From assembly GCF_016107325.1 (NCBI RefSeq), contig NZ_RCVT01000002.1:682001-746000 (forward strand): 64,000 bases of DNA. The letters are read 5' to 3'. The translations under genes and the position numbers were made by a program. The notes under the pieces were generated by a model. The model was not told where the DNA came from. It did not search any database and worked only from the letters and a program-made list of their open reading frames with translations. Source of the stretch: Sphingomonas sp. MA1305. GTDB lineage: Bacteria; Pseudomonadota; Alphaproteobacteria; Sphingomonadales; Sphingomonadaceae. Positions 27,922-34,551 of the stretch are shown here, in pieces; the stretch's first letter is position 1; each line of letters begins with the position of its first letter.

Positions 27922-28044
27922 TGCCGTGTCACTCTTTCATTTCTGTTCTGCCGGCTCAGGCACTTGGCCCGATCGGTGCTTGCCCCCTAGGTAGCGTGCC
28001 TTGACCGCCGCGACAAGCCGAGCGCGGCGGCGGTGCGGCTCGGC

Positions 28045-28073
28045 TTGACAGCTCCGCCCGCCCCGCCTATCTG
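28045..28073 (+). promoter_or_regulatory. Sigma-70 promoter of tRNA-Gln
   Basis: -35 TTGACA (28045-28050), 17-base spacer, -10 TATCTG (28068-28073), placing the start about 5 bases before the tRNA. A perfect 9-base inverted repeat (AAGCCGAGC 28015-28023; GCTCGGCTT 28038-28046) touches the -35 box and may be an upstream terminator or operator. Confidence 0.75.
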
Positions 28074-28084
28074 CGCGCCCTCGT

Positions 28085-28158
28085 TGCCCGATCCTCTAAT
28101 GGTAAGAGAGCGGACTCTGACTCCGTCAATCAAGGTTCGAATCCTTGTCGGGCATCCA
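28085..28158 (+). tRNA. tRNA-Gln, anticodon CTG
   Basis: Full cloverleaf: acceptor TGCCCGA / TCGGGCA; D arm CTC-GAG; anticodon arm GCGGA / TCCGT with loop CTCTGAC (anticodon CTG, reading CAG); T arm CAAGG / CCTTG with loop TTCGAAT; discriminator T at 28155 and encoded CCA at 28156-28158. 71 bases without CCA. Confidence 0.95.
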
Positions 28159-28203
28159 ATCCTTCGCTGCCAATCCGTCGCTGATTGCGCCGGCTAGCGC
28201 GGC

Positions 28204-29979
28204 TCACGCCTCCCCGAACAATTCGCGCTGCGCCTTCTCCAGTTCCTCCGCATAGCGGCGGCGGACATGCGCTTCGGTCAGGATACCGAGCACCTGCGCC
28301 TGCCCGTCGATCACCGCCAATTCGTCGCGCTGCGCCGCATCGAATCGCGCCATCACCGCGACGATGTCGGTCTCCGGCGGCAACGCCTCGTCCCGCGCCT
28401 CGGCCAGCGTCGCCACAGCCGCGTCGGTGGCGACCGTGTCGCCGTGCGCGGCGACGGTCGGGACGATGCCGGCATAGCGATCCGCCTGATCGACGAGCAC
28501 GACGCGGCTGGTCGATCCGAGCGGGAAGCGGCGACGGAATTCGGCGACGGTCATGTCGGCGGCGACCAGATTGGGCGCCCGCCGCATCATCCGCCCGGCG
28601 GTCAGCGCCTTGACCCAGCCGACATCGCGCGCCGATCGGATCGTCTCGCCGCGCAGATGCAGCCGCCAGGTCGAGAAGGAATAGCCGAACAGCTGGCGCA
28701 CGATGGTCGAGGACACCAGGCTGGCGGCGAGCACCGCGCCGGTCAGGCTGAAATTGCCCGTCGCCTCCAGCACCAGCATGGTCATGGTGAACGGCGCGCC
28801 GACCACCGCGACGGCAAAGGCCGCCATGCCGACCATCGCCGCATTGCCGACGTTGAGGATCGATTCGCCCGCCACCCAGGCGAGCGCGCCGGCATAGAGA
28901 TGGCCGACCAACGTGCCGAGGAACAGCGAGGCGAAGAACAGGCCGCCGCGAAAGCCGAAGCCGAGCGAGACGATCGAGGCGAGCGCCTTCAGCAGCAGCA
29001 TCGCGGCGAGGAAGGCGAGCGGCAGCGCGATCGTCATGTCGAGGTGCAGCGCGCTATGCCCCGCCGACAGCACCTGCGGCGACAGGGCGGCGAGGCCGGC
29101 GAGGCCGACGCCGCCGAGGATCGGCCGCCCCCAGCCGGGCAGCAGCGCCCGCGACCGCATCTCGACCTGGGCGACGGCATGCATCAGCACGATGCCGAGC
29201 AGCGCGCAGCTCACGCCGAGCCCGCCGTAGAGCAGATAGCCGAGGGTGTGGATCGCTGGGCCGGTCTCGACATGGACGATATAGGGGATGGCGCCGAGCC
29301 GCTGCGCCGTCTGCGCACCGGCCAGCGCCGCGGCGACCACCGGCGCGACCGCGGCCGGCGTATAGGCGCCGATCACCACCTCGAAGGCGTAGAAGGCGCC
29401 GGCGATCGGCGCCCCGAACGCCGCGGCGATCGCGCCGCCCGCGCCGGCGCCGACCAGGGTGCGGATGTCGATCCGGCGCAGGTTGAGCGCGCGCGCCGCC
29501 GCCGAGGCGATCAGCCCGCCGAGCTGCGCATAGGCCGCCTCCAGCCCGACCGACGCGCCGAAGCCGTTCGACACGATCGTCTGGCCCGATACGATCAGAC
29601 TGTCGCTCGCGCTCATCCGGCCGCCGTGCAGCGCATTGGCCTCGACCGCGTCGACCAGCGAGCGCCGCCGCGCGCCGACCAGCCGGTTGAACAGCACCAG
29701 CGTCACGCCGCCGACCGGCAGCACCAGCAATTGCGCCCAGCCGAGCGGCGGCGCGCCCGACAGGCGCAGATGGTCGGGCAGGTCGTAGAGCAGATGCTGC
29801 AGCGTCCGCGCCAGCGCGCCCTGCACCACGGTCAGCACCCCGGCGCCCATGCCGATCGCGATGGCGACCAGCACGAACAACAGTTCGATCGAGCGCACCC
29901 GCCCGCCCAGCCGACGCAGCAGCGCCGAGCCACCGCGCACCAGACGCGGTCGGGGCGAGGGGAGGGTGGGGCGGGTCAT
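28204..29979 (-). CDS. CLC-family chloride channel/transporter with CBS domains
   Basis: A 591-residue membrane protein. The CLC core (about 35-430) shows GASVGLEAAYAQLGG, where the gating Glu of the usual GREGP motif is expected, GAGAGGAIAAAFGAPIAGAFYAFE and GFRGGLFFASLFLG. Residues about 445-591 form a pair of CBS domains (DMTVAEFRRRFP; LGILTEAHVRRRY) that may bind adenine nucleotides. Whether it is a channel or a Cl/H exchanger cannot be decided by eye. Convergent with tRNA-Gln. Confidence 0.9.
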   Translation of the reverse strand: MTRPTLPSPRPRLVRGGSALLRRLGGRVRSIELLFVLVAIAIGMGAGVLTVVQGALARTLQHLLYDLPDHLRLSGAPPLGWAQLLVLPVGGVTLVLFNRLVGARRRSLVDAVEANALHGGRMSASDSLIVSGQTIVSNGFGASVGLEAAYAQLGGLIASAAARALNLRRIDIRTLVGAGAGGAIAAAFGAPIAGAFYAFEVVIGAYTPAAVAPVVAAALAGAQTAQRLGAIPYIVHVETGPAIHTLGYLLYGGLGVSCALLGIVLMHAVAQVEMRSRALLPGWGRPILGGVGLAGLAALSPQVLSAGHSALHLDMTIALPLAFLAAMLLLKALASIVSLGFGFRGGLFFASLFLGTLVGHLYAGALAWVAGESILNVGNAAMVGMAAFAVAVVGAPFTMTMLVLEATGNFSLTGAVLAASLVSSTIVRQLFGYSFSTWRLHLRGETIRSARDVGWVKALTAGRMMRRAPNLVAADMTVAEFRRRFPLGSTSRVVLVDQADRYAGIVPTVAAHGDTVATDAAVATLAEARDEALPPETDIVAVMARFDAAQRDELAVIDGQAQVLGILTEAHVRRRYAEELEKAQRELFGEA

Positions 29980-30096
29980 CCGCCCTCTCTGCGCCGCCCG
30001 GTCGGCGCTGTCACCCTGTGGCCGGCGATGGCTGTCGTGCGAGCCGGTGGGAGACCTGCGATCGACGGACGCCGGGAAATCGAGGGACGCGTCGGG

Positions 30097-30555
30097 CTAC
30101 GACACCGACGTGACCTGGGGCTCGCCGTCCAGATGCCAGCCCGTTGCCGAACGAACATAGCGCGACACCAGGGTCGCGCCGCATAATCCGGTGCAGACAT
30201 AGGACCATGCGACCGTTGCCGACCGTCCATCGGCGGCAAAGGTCGGAATGCCGATCGTGTACAGCGTTGCCGTCAGAAAATGCACCCCTTCGGTCGGAAC
30301 GGCGATGTTGGCCCGCTCCCGATCTTCCTGTTTGGCGATCGTATAGCCCGGCGGTAGCGCCTTCCGCAGCTCGGGACAGACGGTCAGCAGGCTGGGCCGG
30401 CTCGCATCGTCGTCCACGAAGACTCCGCCTTGGGAAGAGGCCTGCACCGGCCGCGGCAGGTCCCGGACCACCGCCCGGCCGAGATCGCAGATGTCCCTTT
30501 GTGGAGCGGTCGACGCGGCCGTCGCGAATGTCAGAAGGCCGATCGCGAATACCAT
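30097..30555 (-). CDS. Small exported hypothetical protein
   Basis: A 152-residue protein with signal peptide MVFAIGLLTFATAAS cut before TAPQRDIC. Four cysteines (CDLG, VCPEL, YVCTGLCGA) suggest disulphides. The C-terminal third FAADGRSATVAWSYVCTGLCG-ATLVSRYVRSATGWHL is a pattern of many small periplasmic proteins of unknown role in sphingomonads. The start at the ATG before the signal peptide was chosen; longer readings are not supported. Confidence 0.7.
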   Translation of the reverse strand: MVFAIGLLTFATAASTAPQRDICDLGRAVVRDLPRPVQASSQGGVFVDDDASRPSLLTVCPELRKALPPGYTIAKQEDRERANIAVPTEGVHFLTATLYTIGIPTFAADGRSATVAWSYVCTGLCGATLVSRYVRSATGWHLDGEPQVTSVS

Positions 30556-30731
30556 GACGCTCTCCGAGCCGGTGGATGGGCGGTTTCGCCGACCATGGTC
30601 GGCGCTCCGGACCGGCGGGTCAATCGTCCGCGCATCGGTTGCGGATGGTGAGCGGGTCGAAGAGTTCCATTGCGACGGAACCCTAGGAGTGCGAGCAGAT
30701 CGCCTCCTGCTTTGCAACAGCTTCCATGGTC

Positions 30732-30758
30732 GTCTGCTATCGCCCAATAGCGGACATT
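30732..30758 (+). repeat. Hairpin repeat copy 1
   Basis: GTCTGCTAT-CGCCCA-ATAGCGGAC then ATT: 9-base stem with one G-T pair and a loop carrying CGCCCA. First of six copies in 2.3 kb. Confidence 0.75.
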
Positions 30759-30782
30759 TGCTCGCGGGTGTATCGCCAGCTC

Positions 30783-31439
30783 ATGGTTCCTGCCGGCTAT
30801 CTCTTGAAGCGCCTCACACCACCTCCCGGGTGGCTCGCTATTAGTCCCAGCCACATCAAAGACGTTTGCAGCGTGTCCGACTGCGTCAACGACAATGTCG
30901 TCGATGTGCAAGGAGCATGGCGGCACAACGGCTTCGGCTTAGCTAGCAACCCCGATGTGCTCGCGTCTTTGGCCGCCCAGGCTGGCGCTGACGTGAGCGA
31001 TGCAGCCCTGCTCTACTTTACTGCCTACGACCGCGAGTTGGAGTCCGATGGGTGGAAGTTTGACCCTTCTGGCTGGCGGATGCGCTCACCCGTCACTTCT
31101 GCTGCTGTCACCGACGATGTTCGCCTTCCCGCTTCGAGTGCCTTGATACTGCTTGGTTACGATGTCGTGGTGTTCGGAGACTTTCTTGAACACTCCCCGT
31201 TGTCCTGCAACTCCATCGCCAAAGAGCTTCCTGTAAATGAGCATTGTTGTTTGCGAGCTTGGACGAAGCTGTTGCAGCCATTGATGCAGGAGCGTTTGGA
31301 AACGGCTGCGAGGATGGGGTCTATACGATCTTCGGGGTTCACCGGGTGCAATGAACGATGCGGTGCGAAAGTCGGCTTTCCCCCAAAAGCGGACGTTCCG
31401 CTTTCGCCCAATAGCGAACCTGCGCTGCGACGGCTATGA
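30783..31439 (+). CDS. Hypothetical protein
   Basis: 218 residues from MVPAGYLLKRLTPPPGWL. The middle (HNGFGLASNPDVLASLAAQA, then LLYFTAYDRELESDGWKFDP) reads like a real folded protein, with Cys pairs near 42-47. No family recognised. The last about 25 residues (AKVGFPPKADVPLSPNSEP) are encoded by hairpin-repeat copy 2, so the gene end has been rewritten by the repeat or the original stop lost. A ribosome-binding site is not obvious. Composition is less GC-rich than the chromosome core. Confidence 0.55.
   Translation: MVPAGYLLKRLTPPPGWLAISPSHIKDVCSVSDCVNDNVVDVQGAWRHNGFGLASNPDVLASLAAQAGADVSDAALLYFTAYDRELESDGWKFDPSGWRMRSPVTSAAVTDDVRLPASSALILLGYDVVVFGDFLEHSPLSCNSIAKELPVNEHCCLRAWTKLLQPLMQERLETAARMGSIRSSGFTGCNERCGAKVGFPPKADVPLSPNSEPALRRL
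31371..31419 (+). repeat. Hairpin repeat copy 2 (tandem double)
   Basis: GTCGGCTTTCCCCCAAAAG-CGGACGTT followed directly by TTCCGCTTTCGCCCAATAG-CGAAC: two units back to back. It forms the 3' end of the gene at 30783. Confidence 0.75.
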
Positions 31440-31446
31440 TGCGGGG

Positions 31447-31731
31447 ATGGATGAGAAGCCAATGACCCGGTTCGACATTCGCCTGCGATCCGGCGGCTAT
31501 ATCTTGCCCGCGATTGGCCTGTTCTTGTGGATCGTAGGTGTGGGTGTGCCAATCGTCGCCTGGCTTACCAACACGCCGATCTACAACAGAAACACAGGAC
31601 AGCCGGGGGACGCACTCTCGCTTTCGGGAGTCTTGTTCGCCGTTGCCTCTGCCATGATCGGTATGATTTTGATTCGAGTAGGAGGAGCGATCAGGCGCGC
31701 CTATCGCAACGGCAGACGTAGCGGATTTTAG
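31447..31731 (+). CDS. Small two-pass membrane protein, unknown
   Basis: 94 residues from MDEKPMTRFDIRLRSGG, with membrane segments at about 18-40 (ILPAIGLFLWIVGVGVPIVAW) and 58-78 (GVLFAVASAMIGMILIRVGG) and a basic tail (RRAYRNGRR). No family recognised. Bounded on both sides by hairpin repeats (copies 2 and 3). Confidence 0.6.
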   Translation: MDEKPMTRFDIRLRSGGYILPAIGLFLWIVGVGVPIVAWLTNTPIYNRNTGQPGDALSLSGVLFAVASAMIGMILIRVGGAIRRAYRNGRRSGF

Positions 31732-31732
31732 C

Positions 31733-31784
31733 GTCTGCTATTCCCCCGAACCAGACGTTCCGCTAACGCCCACTATCTGACATT
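31733..31784 (+). repeat. Hairpin repeat copy 3 (degenerate double)
   Basis: GTCTGCTATTCCCCCGAAC-CAGACGTT followed by CCGCTAACGCCCACTATC-TGACATT: two diverged units, immediately after the stop of the 31447 gene. Confidence 0.65.
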
Positions 31785-32105
31785 CGCAGTTAAACGCTCA
31801 GCGGCAGCTCCAGCGCGCACGACGCAGCCGGCGAGATTGTCCTCGGTCGTAGTGCATCGGCTGGCCCCAATGTGCTTACCGTCGCGCTCGAAGTTCACAA
31901 CGATGCGGACTTTACCACTTCCTTTCGATACGATCTGCTCGATAACAGCTTGTATCCGATGGTGGACGTCCGTGATTTGAATATCAGCCGCTTCGGCTTG
32001 GAACAGGACTGCGAAGCGTTGGGTTAGCCCGTCATCGCCGCCAGTCCAGACTTCCACTGCCGAACCCTGCTCCATAGCAAGCAGCATAAGAGGCGCGTAT
32101 AACAT
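31773..32105 (-). CDS. Hypothetical protein
   Basis: 110 residues with a plausible globular pattern (VEVWTGGDDGLTQRFAVLFQ; GKVRIVVNFERDGKHIG). The hydrophobic start MLYAPLMLLAMEQGS could be a weak signal or mark a later true start (MEQGS). Its 3' end overlaps repeat copy 3. No family recognised. Confidence 0.45.
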   Translation of the reverse strand: MLYAPLMLLAMEQGSAVEVWTGGDDGLTQRFAVLFQAEAADIQITDVHHRIQAVIEQIVSKGSGKVRIVVNFERDGKHIGASRCTTTEDNLAGCVVRAGAAAERLTANVR

Positions 32106-32134
32106 ACAAAAGCCTTAGACGTTTCGTGTCCACT

Positions 32135-32184
32135 GTCCGTCAATAAGCGAACATTCCGCTGAATCCCAATAGGGGACGTTGCTG
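32135..32184 (+). repeat. Hairpin repeat copy 4 (degenerate double)
   Basis: GTCCGTCAATAAGCGAACATT followed by CCGCTGAATCCCAATAG-GGGACGTTGCTG. Lies between the minus-strand gene ending its promoter side and the small plus-strand gene at 32214. Confidence 0.6.
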
Positions 32185-32213
32185 CCAAGCACCACGTCAT
32201 CTAGCGTAGCGCC

Positions 32214-32402
32214 ATGTGGACCTTCTTCCTTTGGACCTTCGCAGCCTTTGCAGCAGCGATCTACTGCCTGACCAAGGCCGTGATTGACCTCCGCAGCCGG
32301 AAATATATTTCGGGCGTCATCGGCTTAGCGAGCGCGGTGGTCTTCCTCCTCACCCCTACACAGGTCACGACCCAGCCTGTGAAGATTGATTTGCCCGCGT
32401 AA
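32214..32402 (+). CDS. Small two-pass membrane protein, unknown
   Basis: 62 residues: MWTFFLWTFAAFAAAIYCLT (segment 1), basic turn DLRSRKY, then GVIGLASAVVFLLTP (segment 2) and a short tail. Codon use and hydrophobic pattern look genuine; no family recognised. Confidence 0.55.
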   Translation: MWTFFLWTFAAFAAAIYCLTKAVIDLRSRKYISGVIGLASAVVFLLTPTQVTTQPVKIDLPA

Positions 32403-32878
32403 ATCCACGTCTGCTTCCGCTCGGAAGTGGGCACGAAGAGCAGAGTATCTCTTTCTCCGTTGCGGACGCTCGTTCAGCGTGACAGCCTTGCGGCATGTAT
32501 ATCAGGATTGTACGGCGACCAGTTGGTGAAGCTCCGGAATGAGTCAGAGACGCGTGGATTGGTTTGTCGTTGCCATTGGCCTCGAGGCGCAAGCGTGAGT
32601 GGCCAAGTTTAGGCGTGCTGACGGGGCCAAGAGGTTGGCTTTCGCAAATCTGGGCGACCGTCAGCGGCAAAACTTTCTTGGTGAGTGGTTACGTGGTCAA
32701 CGCGAAGGCAGCGGTCGATCAGCTAGCTGATCGTCGTCCGAGTGCCGCTGCGTGGTGGCGGGAACATGCCCCTCACATGCTCACCGGTCGGCGCTTGTTT
32801 ACGTTCGATGTCGCTGCATGTGAGCACGAGGCCTAGGACGGCTGGCGGCCTTTCAGCGTTTCACTTTCAATTTGAACC

Positions 32879-32906
32879 GTCTCCTTTCCCCCAAAAGCAG
32901 ACATTC
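32879..32906 (+). repeat. Hairpin repeat copy 5
   Basis: GTCTCCTTTCCCCCAAAAG-CAGACATT; same loop and right arm as copy 2 with two changes in the stem. Confidence 0.65.
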
Positions 32907-32991
32907 GCGGCGGAGATACCCTCCGCCGCACCGGCGCGAACCGGTGCATCCAGAGGGCATTGATACCCCCGCTAGCGAACGCGGTACCCAC

Positions 32992-33017
32992 GTCCGCTTT
33001 CGCCCAAGAGCGGACAT
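32992..33017 (+). repeat. Hairpin repeat copy 6
   Basis: GTCCGCT-TTCGCCCAAG-AGCGGAC then AT: the best conserved copy, with a perfect 7-base stem. Confidence 0.75.
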
Positions 33018-33156
33018 CGCATTCTACTTATTAGGTCCGCAGCGGAAGGCGGATCGGCGAGATTGGTCCCACATCCAACACCGCGGAACCGCAGCTCCGC
33101 GGTCGTCGGGCGGAGTCCGGTCTGCCGCCCGTCGCTGCACTACCCAGCTCCCCCCC

Positions 33157-34497
33157 TCACTCCGTCGGGCGGCCGTCCTTGGTCCAGTGCGGCGTGAAGC
33201 GGCTGTCGGCGAGCCAGCGGATCGGCTTCATCAGCGACTGGATGGCGCGCTCCATGAACGGCGCGTCGACGCGGTCGGGCGTGTCCTGCGGCGTATGATA
33301 GGTCGCCACCTCGCCATAGCCCGACACGGTGTGCGCGACGACGCCGCGCAGCGCGAGCGCGTAATTGTCGGAGCGGCGGAAATATTGCTGCTCGGGATAG
33401 GGATCGGCGTCGATCAGCGCGCCGTGCGCGCGGAGCGCCGCGCCCAGGTCGGACCGTTCGTAGCCGGTCATCTGCAGCCGGTCCGCCGCCAGCTTCGGCA
33501 CCCGCGCGCCGAGCATCTCGAATTCGATATTGGCGGCGATCCGGTCGAGCGGCACCGGCGGATGGTCGCCGAACCAGCGTGCGCCGAAGCCGCCCGCTTC
33601 TTCCGATCCATAGGCGACGAACAGGATGCCGCGCCGCGGCGCCTTGCCCGCCGCCAGCACGCGCGCGATCTCGAGCAGCGCGACCGTGCCCGATGCATCA
33701 TCGTTGGCGCCCGGCCATATGGCGCCGTCGGCACCGACGCCGAGATGGTCGAGATGCGCGGTCAGCAGCAGCACGCCCGCCGTCGGATCGCGGCCGGGCA
33801 GATAGGCGACCGCATTGGTCGTCTCCGTCCGCGCCAGCGTGAACGGGATCGACACGATCGCCGTGGCCCCGTCGCGCTGCAGCCGCTGCATCGTCGCCGC
33901 GCCGAACGCGACGTTGGCGCCGCGGCCGGTGGGCGCGCCGTCGGCGAAGTCCATCGGCAGGCGCGGCCGTCCGCCGCCCGCCTCATAGCCGCGGCGGCTG
34001 CCTTCGCCGGCGGCGATCACCGTGACGCTGGCGCCGCTCTCCGCTCGGGCCTTGCGCAGGGCGGCGCCACCGGTGGCGGCGTCGGGCACGACCAGCACGT
34101 CGACCTTGCTGCCCGCCGGCATGCGGCCGAGCACGCCGACCTTGCCGCCCCAGACGCCGCCGCTGCCCGACAGCAGGGTGGCGTCGCCGGCCGGCGTGCC
34201 GTCGATCAGCAACTCCGCCGGCCCCGCCTGGACCTGGCGGAGCAGCGGCACGCGCTGCAGATAGCCGGTCATGCCCGGCGCGGTCATCAGTCCATAGCCC
34301 TGCAGCTGCGCGGCGACATAGGCGGCGGCGACCGCCTCGTCATGCGTCGCGCTGCCGCGCCCGCGCAGGTCGGGGCCGGCGAGGAAGTCGAGGTGGGCGC
34401 GGACGCGAACCGGATCGACGGTGTCGCGCGCACCGGCGGCGGTTCCCGCCGTGGCCAGCAGCACCGCCAAGAATATCGCGCGCGTCGTCATGGTCAT
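33157..34497 (-). CDS. Exported M28-family metallopeptidase
   Basis: 446 residues with a signal peptide (AIFLAVLLATAGTAAGA). Zinc ligands of the M28 aminopeptidase family are in LLTAHLDHLG (His, Asp), PGANDDASG (Asp), AYGSEEAGG (catalytic Glu pair) and TYHTPQDT (His). A PA-like insert lies between about 100 and 215. Probably a periplasmic or surface aminopeptidase. Followed on the same strand side by the GH2 gene 54 bases upstream, so both may be co-transcribed. Confidence 0.9.
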   Translation of the reverse strand: MTMTTRAIFLAVLLATAGTAAGARDTVDPVRVRAHLDFLAGPDLRGRGSATHDEAVAAAYVAAQLQGYGLMTAPGMTGYLQRVPLLRQVQAGPAELLIDGTPAGDATLLSGSGGVWGGKVGVLGRMPAGSKVDVLVVPDAATGGAALRKARAESGASVTVIAAGEGSRRGYEAGGGRPRLPMDFADGAPTGRGANVAFGAATMQRLQRDGATAIVSIPFTLARTETTNAVAYLPGRDPTAGVLLLTAHLDHLGVGADGAIWPGANDDASGTVALLEIARVLAAGKAPRRGILFVAYGSEEAGGFGARWFGDHPPVPLDRIAANIEFEMLGARVPKLAADRLQMTGYERSDLGAALRAHGALIDADPYPEQQYFRRSDNYALALRGVVAHTVSGYGEVATYHTPQDTPDRVDAPFMERAIQSLMKPIRWLADSRFTPHWTKDGRPTE

Positions 34498-34551
34498 CCT
34501 CCCCGTGTCCGCCGCTTACTAGGCCGGGCCGGTCGGGATGTCACCGGCCGC

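Larger units (their letters stand above)
32403..33156. other. 754-base stretch without a clear gene
   Basis: Contains one open plus-strand frame of about 90 codons (32564-32836, middle part QIWATVSGKTFLVSGYVVNA, ending ACEHEA) that could be a gene fragment or a small unknown gene, and hairpin repeat copies 5 and 6. Otherwise short interrupted frames. Confidence 0.4.

Noticed and set aside
28267..30186. 639-codon plus-strand frame opposite the CLC channel
   Set aside because: Charged low-complexity shadow; the minus strand encodes a recognisable membrane protein.
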